A DNA stretch of 64,000 bases from CADEED01 sp043747835. GTDB lineage: Bacteria > Pseudomonadota > Gammaproteobacteria > Steroidobacterales > Steroidobacteraceae. The stretch spans positions 51,398 through 115,397 of the forward strand of contig JAYTOK010000029.1 in NCBI GenBank assembly GCA_043747835.1, written 5' to 3'. Made by a program: the position numbers and the translations under genes. Below, one piece after another: positions 7,932 through 17,254 of the stretch. A model generated the notes under the pieces. That model saw nothing but the letters and a program-made list of their open reading frames with translations. It made no database searches and was not told where the DNA came from. How positions within the stretch are numbered: the first letter of the stretch is position 1; the number at the start of each line of letters is the position of its first letter.

Positions 7932-9226
7932 TACGCGATCGCCGGACGCTCCGCTTCGGACATCGAATAGTCCATCAACGCCAGCAGCGCCTCTTCGGCG
8001 CTGGCGTACCGCAGCTCCGGGCTCTTCGCCACCAGCCGCTCGTAGAACCGCTGGTGCTTCGACACGTTTTCCGGCAGTGACGGGATCGGCGCGTTCTTGT
8101 GCATCTCGAACAGAGCCACCAGCGACCCCGCCGCGTACATGCGCTGCCCCGTGAGCAGCTCGTACAACATCACGCCGACGCTGTAGAGGTCGGAGCGCTC
8201 GTCGGCCGTGCCACCGAGCGCCTGCTCGGGAGACAGGTAGTAAGGCGTGCCGATCACGACGCCGGCCAGTGTCTTCGCGACCGGATCCGCGTCGCGGCGT
8301 GCGCTGCCGAAATCCACCAGCGCGATCGTGCCGTCATCGCGGAACATCACGTTGGCCGGTTTGAGGTCGCGGTGGATGATTCCGGCGTTGTGCACGGAGG
8401 TCAGCGCCGCGAGGATGGATCCCACGATGAGCAGCGCCTCGTCGACCGAGGGTCGATCGCGCGCCACACGCGCGCGCAGGTCACCCGCCGCGAAGTACTC
8501 CATGACGATGTACGCGTGCGTATCGGTGAAGCCATGCTCGAACACCTTCGCCACGTACGGGCTGTCGATGCTCGATGCCGCGAAATATTCCTGTACGAAG
8601 CGCGAGAGCAGGTCGGAGTCGCCGCTGCCCTCGGACTTCAAGACCTTGAGCACCACCTGCGCACCGTCGGAGACGCGCTCGCACAGACAGACATTCGCGG
8701 TGGCGCCGCTGCCGAGCGGCTTGACGGGTGTGAAACCCGTGATGCCGGCGGACTTGAGCACCGAATCGGCGTCGGCGAGACGCTTCGCATCGGCGCGCAG
8801 GATCATGCTCGGGCTGTCGGGCGCCTTGGGGCCGGTCGCAGCCTTCGCATCCTGCCGGATCGGCTTGATCGTAGCGGCGGGATCGGGCCGCGGTTCCGTC
8901 TTGCGCGGCGCGGGCATCGGCGGCGCCTTCACGTCGATCTCGGCGGGCGGCGTGTGTTTCTTCGCCTCGGTGGGCACCCGCACGATCTTCGGGAAGCTGG
9001 GCCTGGTGCGCAGTTCCGACAGCCACAACAGTCCCTCGCGGCGCAGGTACTCGTCGTCGATGAGCAGGTTCGAATAGCGATCCCAGCGGAAATCCGCGGG
9101 CGGTTTGCCGTAGGCGCTGAGGTCGTGGACTTCCAGCTTGGCGTCCGGCCAGCGTTCGATCGCGACGCGTCGCGCCCGGTTCACCAGGCCGCTCGCGTGA
9201 CGAATGATGAGGACTCGTTCGGTCAT
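7931..9226 (-). CDS. Hanks-type Ser/Thr protein kinase with N-terminal pseudo-receiver-like region
   Basis: Protein kinase of 431 residues, the last gene of the Pil-Chp-like operon. The C-terminal ~270 residues carry a glycine loop (PLGSGATANV), the VVLKVLK lysine, the catalytic loop HRDLKPAN with D287, DFGSAR in place of DFG-x-x-R, and GTPYYLSPEQ after the activation segment, so it should be active. Residues 1-85 (VLIIRHASG then NLLIDDEYL) look like an alpha/beta receiver fold lacking the phosphorylatable Asp arrangement. A Pro/Ala/Lys-rich linker joins the two. No membrane segment or PASTA repeat is visible, so it is cytoplasmic. It starts 16 nt after the upstream receiver gene. The pseudo-receiver is inference from pattern only. 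Confidence 0.88.
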   Translation of the reverse strand: MTERVLIIRHASGLVNRARRVAIERWPDAKLEVHDLSAYGKPPADFRWDRYSNLLIDDEYLRREGLLWLSELRTRPSFPKIVRVPTEAKKHTPPAEIDVKAPPMPAPRKTEPRPDPAATIKPIRQDAKAATGPKAPDSPSMILRADAKRLADADSVLKSAGITGFTPVKPLGSGATANVCLCERVSDGAQVVLKVLKSEGSGDSDLLSRFVQEYFAASSIDSPYVAKVFEHGFTDTHAYIVMEYFAAGDLRARVARDRPSVDEALLIVGSILAALTSVHNAGIIHRDLKPANVMFRDDGTIALVDFGSARRDADPVAKTLAGVVIGTPYYLSPEQALGGTADERSDLYSVGVMLYELLTGQRMYAAGSLVALFEMHKNAPIPSLPENVSKHQRFYERLVAKSPELRYASAEEALLALMDYSMSEAERPAIA

Positions 9227-9242
9227 TTCGATTCCGCGGGAC

Positions 9243-10769
9243 CTACTTCTTGGTGACCGTGTGACGTTCGATGATTCCGCGCAGTTTCATCTCGTCCACG
9301 GGTTTCGTGAGATAGCTGTCGCAACCCGCCATCGTTCCGCGGATCTTGTCGAAGGTCTTGTCCTTGCTCGTGAGCATGACGACCTTCATGAGCGAGTTGT
9401 CCTTGTTCTTCTTGATCATCTTGCAGACGTCGTAGCCGTCCATGCCGGGCAGCATCACGTCCAGGAAGATCAGGTCGAAATGTTGTTTGGAGATCTTGAA
9501 CAGAGCCTCTTCGCCCGACGAGGCGAACTCCGGCTGGATGCCGTACGGCTGCAGCTTGTTCTGCAGGAAGGTGCGCATCAGCGGGCTGTCATCCACTGCG
9601 AGCACGCGGAACGAATGTTCTTCGTGACGCGGCAAGGACGTCATGACGGGCACGACCGGGGCGGGCGCGGGCGGCGGCGGGGCGAAGACGGGCGCAGCCG
9701 CGACGGCAGGTGCCGCTGCGACGGGCGCGACTGCTGCCGGAACCTGTGCTGCTGCGACGGGCGCCGCGACAGGTGCCGCGGCCGGCGGCGTCATCGGCGC
9801 GTCGGCGATGCGCGCGGCGGGAGCGGCGGATGACGGCAGCGACGCGGACAGCGGCGAACTGTTGGGAACGACGCGCAGGCTCGGTCGCGGCGACGGAGCG
9901 ACCACCGCGGCGAGCGCTGCCGGCGACAACGGCGTCGCGCCGCTCGACGGCAGGAGCGCGGGCTTGTCGTCGGCTTTCGCGTCAACCTTGGTTTCGCTCT
10001 TCGTTTCGATCCGCTCGGGCTTGTCAGTGAGGATGCGGTCGACCGTCTTGTCCGTCACGGTCTTTTCATTGAGCGTCCTTTCGAAAACCGGCGTGACGCT
10101 CGGCTGCAGTGTCACGTGCGGCAGCACAGTGGCGGCCGGCGCGGCCGCAGTCATCGCGATCGGCATCGCACCCGTGAGCGGCGCGGCGACATGCGTCGCG
10201 GACATCGTGCTCGCGGCGGCCGATGCGGCGGCGCTCGCGGACGAGAGGCTCGCGCTCATCGTGGCGTTCATGCTCTGCGAAAGGCCTGCGACCGTGCGCT
10301 GATGGCCGCGGTCGCCAGTGGGCAGCGAACTCGTCGGGGCTTGCGAAGTGGGGGAAGTGGGCAGCGTGCCACCCGCGCGCGGCTCCGACACGTCCATGCC
10401 GGCGGGTTCGCGGGCCTGGCTCGTGGCGACATTGTTGAGAGCAATCGCGAGGCGATCCATGGCGCCTACGACTTTGAGGCCCAGCGGGCGCGCGGCGGAA
10501 GCGACGCCGAGATCGGTGTTCTTCGAACCGACGACGAGCGTGCGATCGGCCGTGCTCGCGAATGTGGCCTGCCAGCTTGCGACGGCGCTTTCGCTGTCGC
10601 CGTCGAGCAGGTACATGTCCGGTGCGGTGCCAGTCTCGGGATTCCAGAGCTTGTATCCGATCTGGCGCGCCGGTGCGACCGACAGCAGGAAGATGGAGTT
10701 CAGCATCTGCCGCTCGGGCGCGGAGAAGCCGACGACTCGGACATTGAAGACTCGGGTTTTGTTGCTCAT
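9243..10769 (-). CDS. Response-regulator protein with degenerate N-terminal domain, low-complexity linker and C-terminal receiver
   Basis: A 508-residue protein. The final ~120 residues form a canonical CheY-like receiver: FRVLAVDDSPLMRTFL, phosphoacceptor D437 in LIFLDVMLPG, the VMLTSKD Thr/Ser and the YLTKPVD lysine. Residues 1-115 look like a second alpha/beta domain (VRVVGFS, DMYLLDGD, LVVGSKN) without the receiver acidic pair. Between them lie about 270 residues dominated by Ala, Pro, Ser and Val, probably disordered. It follows the ChpA-like kinase by 19 nt and precedes the Ser/Thr kinase, so it is a likely phosphorylation target of the pathway. No DNA-binding output domain is present. 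Confidence 0.85.
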   Translation of the reverse strand: MSNKTRVFNVRVVGFSAPERQMLNSIFLLSVAPARQIGYKLWNPETGTAPDMYLLDGDSESAVASWQATFASTADRTLVVGSKNTDLGVASAARPLGLKVVGAMDRLAIALNNVATSQAREPAGMDVSEPRAGGTLPTSPTSQAPTSSLPTGDRGHQRTVAGLSQSMNATMSASLSSASAAASAAASTMSATHVAAPLTGAMPIAMTAAAPAATVLPHVTLQPSVTPVFERTLNEKTVTDKTVDRILTDKPERIETKSETKVDAKADDKPALLPSSGATPLSPAALAAVVAPSPRPSLRVVPNSSPLSASLPSSAAPAARIADAPMTPPAAAPVAAPVAAAQVPAAVAPVAAAPAVAAAPVFAPPPPAPAPVVPVMTSLPRHEEHSFRVLAVDDSPLMRTFLQNKLQPYGIQPEFASSGEEALFKISKQHFDLIFLDVMLPGMDGYDVCKMIKKNKDNSLMKVVMLTSKDKTFDKIRGTMAGCDSYLTKPVDEMKLRGIIERHTVTKK

Positions 10770-10788
10770 TGTCGATGCCCTTGTGGAA

Positions 10789-13617
10789 TTAGCCGGCGGC
10801 GACGCGCTTCTCTGCGCGCCCGGTTACGGCGGTGGCCACGTGTTGCAGTAGTTCGAAGTCGGTGTACGGTTTGGTGAGATAAATGTCCACGCCCGCGGAC
10901 AACGCCTGGCGGCGGTGTTTGTCCATCGAGCGCGAGGTGATCATGATGACCGGCAGCGTCGCGAGCTCCTCGCGCGAGCGCACGTGCATGGCGAGCTCGA
11001 GGCCGTTCATGTTCGGCATTTCGAGATCGGTCAGCAGCACGTCGGGACGCGCCGTCTCCATCTGTTTCGCAGCCTCGAGACCGTCGCGCGCGAGCGCGAC
11101 GTCGTAGCCCTGGTCCTCGAGCAGCGTCGCGACCGCGCGGCGCACGGACAGCGAGTCGTCGACGACGAGCACGCGCGAACGGCGCACCGGTTGGGCTTGC
11201 GATCGCAGTTCGGCGGCGGCGCGCAGCGACAGCTCGCGCGGACTGCGCGCGAGTTCGGGAATGTCGAGCAACGGGATCACGTTGCCGTCACCGGTGAGGC
11301 CGACGCCGGAGACGCCCGCGATGCGCTTGAGATATTTGCCGGTGGGACGCGTCACGAGTTCGTTGGCGTCGAGCACCGCATCGACGAGCACGCCGATCGG
11401 GCCCGCGTCCGTATCGACGATCACGAGATTGCGGCGTTCGGGGGTCGACGCGGGGTTGAGTCCGGTCAAGGTCGCGAGTTCGTGCGCCGGGTAACGGTGC
11501 GCGTCGACGTTGGCGTACAGAACGCCCGCTTCGTGCTCGAGCTCGACGGCCACCGCGGGCACGGCACGCTGCACCGTGTGGCTCGCGAGGCCGAAGATCT
11601 GGCCGCCGTCGCGCACGAACAGCGCGTGCGTCGCGACGAGGGATGCCTGGAAGCGCATCTCGATCGTCATGCCCTGACCCGCCTGCGAACGGATGTCGAT
11701 CGAACCTGCGAGCGATCGCAGGCGCGTCGCGACGACGTCGAGGCCGACGCCACGGCCGGAGATCTCGGTGACTTCATCGCGCGTCGAGAATCCCGGCAGC
11801 AGCGTGAGGCGCGCGATCTCGGCATCGGTCGGCAGCGCATCCGGCGAAATCAGCCCGCGTTCCATCGCTTTCTTGAGGATGGCGGCGAGATTCAAGCCGC
11901 GGCCGTCGTCGGTGACCTGCACGACGACGACCTGGCCGCGTCGGCTGATCGTCAGTGAGACTCGCCCTTCGCGCGCCTTGCCCGCGGCCTGGCGCTCGTC
12001 CGGCATCTCGATGCCGTGGTCTACCGCGTTGCGCAGGATGTGCAGCAAGGGGTCTATCAACTGGTTCAACACGTCGGCGTCGACGAGGATGTCGGCGCCC
12101 GTGATGTGCAGCGACGCGAGCTTGGCCGTAGCCTGCGTCGTCTGGCGCACGTTGCGCTGCAAGCGCGGCACGATCGTCTCGACGGGCGCCATGCGCGTCT
12201 GCGAAGTCAGGTGGTGCAGCTCCTTCATGAGGCGCTGCTGCTGGTGCAGGAGACCCGCGAGGCCCGCGATCTCATCCTTCAAGCCGGCGCCGAGGTCGCG
12301 TGCGTCGGTGGTTTCCTCGATCAACGCGCGCGTGATGGACTGCACTTCGTTGTACTGGTCCATCTCGAGCGAATCGAAGTGCGCGTTCGACGCAGGGACG
12401 GCGTGCAGTTTGTGGCGCGCCGCGAGCCCGCGGATGTCGACGGAATTCTCGAGTTCGAACAGGCGCTTCTGGATCGCGCGGTCGCGTTCGATGAGTTCGC
12501 GCGACTGGCTCGTCGCCTGTTTGAGCTCGAGCTCGAGCTCGCCGTTCTTGATCGAGAGCTCGCCCATGAGGCGCACGAGATCGTCCAGCAACTGGGTCGG
12601 CACGCGCGTCGTGGCTTTGGGTTCGGCGCGCGGCGTCGACGGGGAAGAAGCCGCGCGCGGGGCGTCGGCCGCCGGCGATTCGAGGAGCACGGCGGCGGCG
12701 TCATCGGCCAGGTCGGCCGGCGTTGCCACCGGTGGCATCTCCGGCATCGCGCCGTCGAAATCTTCGGCGCGTGCGGCGTCGAGCATTGCAATCACGCCGA
12801 GCGCATGGTCCGGCGCGACGTCTTCGCCGCAGACGCAAGCAACCATCTGTTCGAGGCAGTCCGCCGCGGACATGAGCGCGCGCGCGCGACCTTTGGAGGG
12901 TGCACGGGATTCGGTTTCGCAGATCTCGAGGATGTCCTCGAGCCGGTGCGCGAGTTTCGCTATCCCTGAGATGCCGAGGATGTTCGCGGAGCCTTTCAAC
13001 GTGTGCGCGGCGCGCTTCGCGTTACGCAGCAGTTCGAGGTTCGAAGGATCGGTGAACCAGCCCAGCAACGACTGCGTGACTTCCGCCGCCTGCGGCGGCG
13101 AGTCGTTCATGAAAGCATCGAGCAGCGCGCCGTCGACGTCGTTGGAGATGTCGAGCGTGAGATCGGAGGCGCAGACCGCTTCGGGCGCGGCCGATTCGGA
13201 TTCGTCGAGCGCGGCGCCGATCGAGTTCGCGGCGGCGAGCTCCGCGCGCAGCTCCTGCAACGCGGCATCCTCGAGCGGCAGGGGTACCCAGCCGCCGCCG
13301 AAATGTTCAATGACAGCGTCGATGAGCGCAGGTGACTGCGCCTCGCGCAGATGCGCTTCGAGCAGCGCGGGCCATTCCGTGAAGAAGCCGCGAACGAGTA
13401 CGCGCTCGTCCTGCTGTTGCGTCACGTGCTCGAGATTCGCCGTGACCGCGGCGGCGATGCGCTGCACGCCGGCCAGGCCCATGTAGCCCGCCGCTTCGGA
13501 GAGACGCGCGACCGAGACGAGATAGGACTCGCTGCCCGAATCGTAAGCGGCCGCGAGTTCGCTCCCCAAACCCTGGAGCTCGTCGGCAAGCGCGTTGAGG
13601 AGATCCTGCCCTCGCAT
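10789..13617 (-). CDS. chpA: ChpA/CheA-like chemosensory hybrid histidine kinase
   Basis: Hybrid kinase of 942 residues for the Pil-Chp pathway. Near residue 205 is an HPt site (AAHTLKGSAN, H205). The CheA dimerisation and HATPase region has NAVDHGIEMPDER, DDGRGLN and GRGVGLDVV boxes. A CheW-like regulatory domain follows at about 660-790. A C-terminal receiver carries D864 in LLTDLEMPN and ends with YLTKPYT. The N-terminal ~100 residues may be another, degenerate HPt. Pseudomonas ChpA is far longer with many Xpt modules, so this is a compact version. The ATG lies 9 nt after the MCP stop; no strong Shine-Dalgarno is seen, suggesting coupling. Confidence 0.9.
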   Translation of the reverse strand: MRGQDLLNALADELQGLGSELAAAYDSGSESYLVSVARLSEAAGYMGLAGVQRIAAAVTANLEHVTQQQDERVLVRGFFTEWPALLEAHLREAQSPALIDAVIEHFGGGWVPLPLEDAALQELRAELAAANSIGAALDESESAAPEAVCASDLTLDISNDVDGALLDAFMNDSPPQAAEVTQSLLGWFTDPSNLELLRNAKRAAHTLKGSANILGISGIAKLAHRLEDILEICETESRAPSKGRARALMSAADCLEQMVACVCGEDVAPDHALGVIAMLDAARAEDFDGAMPEMPPVATPADLADDAAAVLLESPAADAPRAASSPSTPRAEPKATTRVPTQLLDDLVRLMGELSIKNGELELELKQATSQSRELIERDRAIQKRLFELENSVDIRGLAARHKLHAVPASNAHFDSLEMDQYNEVQSITRALIEETTDARDLGAGLKDEIAGLAGLLHQQQRLMKELHHLTSQTRMAPVETIVPRLQRNVRQTTQATAKLASLHITGADILVDADVLNQLIDPLLHILRNAVDHGIEMPDERQAAGKAREGRVSLTISRRGQVVVVQVTDDGRGLNLAAILKKAMERGLISPDALPTDAEIARLTLLPGFSTRDEVTEISGRGVGLDVVATRLRSLAGSIDIRSQAGQGMTIEMRFQASLVATHALFVRDGGQIFGLASHTVQRAVPAVAVELEHEAGVLYANVDAHRYPAHELATLTGLNPASTPERRNLVIVDTDAGPIGVLVDAVLDANELVTRPTGKYLKRIAGVSGVGLTGDGNVIPLLDIPELARSPRELSLRAAAELRSQAQPVRRSRVLVVDDSLSVRRAVATLLEDQGYDVALARDGLEAAKQMETARPDVLLTDLEMPNMNGLELAMHVRSREELATLPVIMITSRSMDKHRRQALSAGVDIYLTKPYTDFELLQHVATAVTGRAEKRVAAG

Positions 13618-13626
13618 CGGTGTCTG

Positions 13627-16170
13627 TCAAGCGGCTCGGTTGGTGGGTAGTTTGAAGACGCGTACCGACTCGACGAGCCGGTCGGCGGACTTGGACAGGT
13701 CCGCGGTCGCCTCGGACTGCAGCAGAATCTCGGCGGCCGTCTTTTCCGTGCTGGCGCCGATCTGGTGCACGCGGTTGCGCAGCTCGGTGGTGATCTTCAT
13801 CTGTACCTGCGCGGAGGAGGTGATTCGCTTCACGAGCTCCACGAGCGACGCGGTGGACTGCTGCGTCTCGCGCATCTGCGCGCCAGAGCGCGCGGCGATT
13901 TCCGATCCCAGCACCACCTGCGCGATGGTCTTGTTGACGGTGTTGATCGTGTCCGACGTTTCGATCTGAATGTTGTTCACGAGCTGCGCGATCTGCTGCG
14001 TCGCCTGACGCGAGCTCTCGGCGAGGCGCTGCACTTCTTCCGCCACGACCGCGAAGCCGCGGCCCGCGTCACCCGCGGCCGCCGCCTGCATGGACGCGTT
14101 GAGCGCCAGCACGTGCGTACGCTCGGCGATCGTGTTGATGAGGTTCACGATGCCGGTGATTTCCTGCGAACGTTCGCCCAGGCGCTTGATGCGCTTTTCG
14201 GACTCGGCGATGGATTCGCGAATGCCTTCCATGCCCTTCACGGTTTCGTTCACCGAACTGAGCGCGGTTGTCGTGGATGTCGTCGCCTGCTCGGCGGCGC
14301 GGTTGGACGCGGCCGCGAGCTCGGCTACCTGAGTCATGACCTTGGACGCATTCACGAGGTTCTCGCTCGCGCGTTCGACGTCCGAGCGCTCCGCCGCGGC
14401 GGTGGCGTTCACGGACTCGGCCTGACGCTTCACGCGTTCGGTGGAGAGTTTCACCTGCGCGGCGATGCTGGTCACTTCCGAGAGCACGCGGCCGGTCTCG
14501 TGCGCTAGCAGGTTGATGGAGTCGGACACGGTGCCGATGACGTTCGCGGTCACGGGCGCTTTCGCGGTCAGGTCCTTGTTGGACAACTGCGCGACGGCCT
14601 GCAGCAACTGCACGACCGAGTTGTTGAGATCTTCGTTCTCGCGTTCGGCGTCGGCGAGACGTGCCACGCGGTCGTCGAGCAGATGGTCGAACGCGCGCGA
14701 CAGTTCGCCGAACTCGTCGTCGCCGCCGAGTTGCGAACGCGCGGAGAAGTCGCCATCGGAAATCTTAATCACGGTTTCCTGCAGTTTCGTGATCGGCTTC
14801 GTCACGGCACGCAGCAGCGAGAACGCGATGAGGAGGCCGACGCCCAGCAGCGCGACCGCGATGCCCGTCGCCCAGACCACGACCCTCTGACGCACCACCG
14901 CGACCGCGGCCAGCGCTTCGTCGGCCTTGATCTCGGCGATGATCGCCCACTTGAGGCCGAGCACGTTCAGCGGCGCGTAGGCGCCGAGCACCTGCGTCTT
15001 CGTGTAGTTGGGATATACGCCGAAGCCCGCCGTGTTCTTCTCGAACGCGTCTTCGGTCGCCTTCGTCTTGATGGGCACGAGACCGATGCCGTTGCCTTTG
15101 GCCTGCACCGCGTTCGCGACGCCCTGCGCGAAGCCGGCGTCCCGAACGCTCTGCGCGTAGGCGGTGATGTTTTCCACAGCGAGGCGCGCGATCGAGCGCG
15201 GCGTCCCGTCGGCGCTGGAGACTAGGTAGGTTTCGCCGGAGTTGCCGAAGCCGCGCTCCTTCCACTTGCCTTCCGATGTCATCACCGCGTTGATCTTGTC
15301 GATCGACACCTGCACGACGAGTACGCCGATCTTCTTCCCGTTCTCGAAGATGGGCGTTCCGAGGAACGCGGCCTGGTCGTTGTACGAAGGCAGGTATTCG
15401 CCGAATTCCGAGAGCGCGACCTGGCCAGGTGCGTTGAGCGCCCAGCTCTGGCGGTACGCGTCGCCCAGTCGGGTCTTCGCGAACGGACCCGTGTTGAGCG
15501 AAGTCGCGAAGTCGAGTTCCTTGAACACCGTGTAGACGATGTTTCCGTTGCGCGCATCGATGAGGAAGATGTCGTAGAGGTCGAAGCGGTTGAGCGCGGT
15601 GCGCAGGAAGGGGTGCAGCGCGGCGTGCAGTTCCGTGTAGCGCGAGCCGTCGTTCGCACGGTCCATGGCGCTCTTCGAACCCAGCGGATTCGGGTTCGCG
15701 GCGATGTAGTGGTACTGCAGGTTCATCACGAGGTCCGGCAGCGCCGTGGCCGAGGAGGCCATGTCGACCATGCGGCCCGTGTTGCGGCGCTGGAACTCCT
15801 GCATGAAGTCGCCAGTGTAGAAGCGGGACAGGCGTGCGCGCTGCGCCGGCAGGTCCGCGATGTTGAGCACGGAGTTGTCGAACGCGTTCGGCAGGTCGCG
15901 CATGGCGGCGATGACGTCGGGGGCGGAGGCAAGCACCTGTACCTGGTTGGAGAGCGCGTCGAAGTAGTCGGTGATCTGGCCGGCCTTCGAGGCGCGCTGA
16001 CCGATCAGCGATTCGCGTGCCTGCGACTCCAGTGCCGCTTTACCGGAGCTCAGCGATTCGCGACCGACGATCAGCGAGGTGAGCGCCACGGGGATGATGG
16101 CGAGGAACAGCGTACCCAGCAGAAGCTTCTGCCGGATGGACTGGACGCCGAATACGTTGCGAATGGCCAT
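13627..16170 (-). CDS. pilJ: PilJ-like methyl-accepting chemotaxis protein
   Basis: Membrane chemoreceptor of 847 residues. A first membrane helix at about 15-36 (LLLGTLFLAIIPVALTSLIV) is followed by a large periplasmic sensor of ~370 residues that reads like a dCache-type domain (VQVSIDKIN, YLVSSADG). A second helix near 420-440 (GIAVALLGVGLLIAFSLL) leads into a HAMP region (KPITKLQETV). The signalling domain is conserved, with FAVVAEEVQRLAESSRQA at the hairpin. It sits between the cheW and cheA-type genes, 4 nt after cheW. Known PilJ proteins signal surface contact; the ligand here cannot be inferred. Confidence 0.87.
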   Translation of the reverse strand: MAIRNVFGVQSIRQKLLLGTLFLAIIPVALTSLIVGRESLSSGKAALESQARESLIGQRASKAGQITDYFDALSNQVQVLASAPDVIAAMRDLPNAFDNSVLNIADLPAQRARLSRFYTGDFMQEFQRRNTGRMVDMASSATALPDLVMNLQYHYIAANPNPLGSKSAMDRANDGSRYTELHAALHPFLRTALNRFDLYDIFLIDARNGNIVYTVFKELDFATSLNTGPFAKTRLGDAYRQSWALNAPGQVALSEFGEYLPSYNDQAAFLGTPIFENGKKIGVLVVQVSIDKINAVMTSEGKWKERGFGNSGETYLVSSADGTPRSIARLAVENITAYAQSVRDAGFAQGVANAVQAKGNGIGLVPIKTKATEDAFEKNTAGFGVYPNYTKTQVLGAYAPLNVLGLKWAIIAEIKADEALAAVAVVRQRVVVWATGIAVALLGVGLLIAFSLLRAVTKPITKLQETVIKISDGDFSARSQLGGDDEFGELSRAFDHLLDDRVARLADAERENEDLNNSVVQLLQAVAQLSNKDLTAKAPVTANVIGTVSDSINLLAHETGRVLSEVTSIAAQVKLSTERVKRQAESVNATAAAERSDVERASENLVNASKVMTQVAELAAASNRAAEQATTSTTTALSSVNETVKGMEGIRESIAESEKRIKRLGERSQEITGIVNLINTIAERTHVLALNASMQAAAAGDAGRGFAVVAEEVQRLAESSRQATQQIAQLVNNIQIETSDTINTVNKTIAQVVLGSEIAARSGAQMRETQQSTASLVELVKRITSSAQVQMKITTELRNRVHQIGASTEKTAAEILLQSEATADLSKSADRLVESVRVFKLPTNRAA

Positions 16171-16174
16171 GTTG

Positions 16175-16690
16175 TTAGCTCACCAATTGATCGAGTAGTT
16201 GCGCGAAGTCGAATTCGAACCAGGCATCTTTGCCCGCGACGAAGGTTGCGAGTACCGCGCCAGTGGCCGCCGCGGGAAGCGCGGGCGGAACGATCTGCGA
16301 TTCGGGAAGGAAAGCCATGCGGCGCGGAAGACCGTCGATGACGATGCCGGCAGCGTCGCCGCCGTGACCGATGACGAGCACCATGCGTTTCTCGCGCGGC
16401 AGGTGCTGCGTCTCGAACAGGGTCGCGAGGTCGAAGAGGGGGACGATTCGGCCGTGCAGGTTCACGAGGCCGAGCACGTTCGCGGGCATGCGCGGCAGTG
16501 GATAGACGTTCGGCATCTCGACGAGCTCGCTCGCCTTGTCGAAGGGCACGAGCAGCCGCATCTGGCCGATGCGAAACGCCTGGTGGACGATCTCGTCCGG
16601 ATTTCCTTCGCCGACGGGCGCACCGGCCAGCGCCGCGAGCTCCGGCGGCAGTGGCGGCAAACCCAGTGGCAAAGGAAACGCGGCGTTCAT
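16175..16690 (-). CDS. pilI: CheW-like coupling protein (PilI-like)
   Basis: CheW-domain adaptor of 171 residues linking the MCP to the kinase. FRIGQMRLLVPFDKASELVEMP and NVLGLVNLHGRIVPLFDLA are the standard CheW strands, and VLVIGHGGDAAGIVIDGLP matches the second subdomain. The frame stays open upstream into the receiver gene, but the ATG at 16,690 lies 1 nt after the receiver stop and gives a protein of normal CheW length with a short Pro/Leu-rich N-terminal extension. It is followed by the MCP gene after 4 nt. Confidence 0.88.
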   Translation of the reverse strand: MNAAFPLPLGLPPLPPELAALAGAPVGEGNPDEIVHQAFRIGQMRLLVPFDKASELVEMPNVYPLPRMPANVLGLVNLHGRIVPLFDLATLFETQHLPREKRMVLVIGHGGDAAGIVIDGLPRRMAFLPESQIVPPALPAAATGAVLATFVAGKDAWFEFDFAQLLDQLVS

Positions 16691-16691
16691 C

Positions 16692-17057
16692 TCAGGCGCA
16701 GGCCTTGATGGCGCCGATGATCTGGTCGGACGTGTACGGCTTCGTGACGTAGCCTTTGACGCCCAGCATCTGGGCCCACACGCGGTCGGCCTTCTGGTTC
16801 TTGCTGGTGACGAGGACGACCGGAATCGCCTTCGTCGCCGCGTCGCCGCCGATGGCGCGAGTGGCGGCGAAGCCATCCATCTGGTCCATGTTGACGTCCA
16901 TGAGGATGACGTCGGGCAACGCGCTCTTGGACAGCTCGACGGCCTGCAGGCCGTTGGTCGCGGTCAGCGTGGTGTAGCCGGCGGCACTCACGATCCGCTC
17001 GAGGTTCATGAGATCGGGACGCGCATCGTCGACGATGAGCACTTTCTGAATGGCCAC
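16692..17057 (-). CDS. Single-domain response regulator (PilH/PilG-like)
   Basis: CheY-like receiver of 121 residues and the first gene of the Pil-Chp-like operon. Key residues are the acidic pair D10-D11 (VLIVDDA), phosphoacceptor D54 in VILMDVNMDQMDG, the LVTSKNQ Thr/Ser and the conserved lysine in YVTKPY. A longer frame exists upstream, but the GTG at 17,057 has a good GGAGAG Shine-Dalgarno 7 nt before it, and the upstream 37 codons read as non-protein. With a single receiver gene before the CheW gene, it could correspond to either PilG or PilH. Confidence 0.88.
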   Translation of the reverse strand: MAIQKVLIVDDARPDLMNLERIVSAAGYTTLTATNGLQAVELSKSALPDVILMDVNMDQMDGFAATRAIGGDAATKAIPVVLVTSKNQKADRVWAQMLGVKGYVTKPYTSDQIIGAIKACA

Positions 17058-17153
17058 GGTAACTCTCCACGCGCAATGGGCCACCGCCGACCGGTTCGGA
17101 CGGTTTCTCCCAGAGGCACGAGGGGAATCTTGGCGGGTATGTGACAAAACCAC

Positions 17154-17169
17154 GGTGACGGAGGTCACA
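17154..17169. promoter_or_regulatory. CRP/Clp/Vfr-like palindrome upstream of the Pil-Chp operon
   Basis: The sequence is GGTGA, six bases, then TCACA, one base off the TGTGA-N6-TCACA consensus of CRP-family regulators. It lies about 97 nt upstream of the first operon gene's GTG, in the only sizeable gap (17,058-17,254) between the Pil-Chp operon and the CPBP gene. CRP-family proteins control twitching and pilus genes in relatives, which makes the site plausible. No promoter elements were mapped relative to it. Confidence 0.35.
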
Positions 17170-17254
17170 CCGGGTTTCCCTAGGAAGGGCTCCAGTTCGC
17201 GCTTTCTCGGGGATGGGACCGTCGCCGGGCGTCAATCCCCGAACCCGGGCTCCC

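Noticed and set aside
11693..13486. A 597-codon plus-strand open frame opposite chpA
   Set aside because: Ser/Arg/Ala-rich antisense shadow of a well-supported kinase gene; no start signals or motifs.
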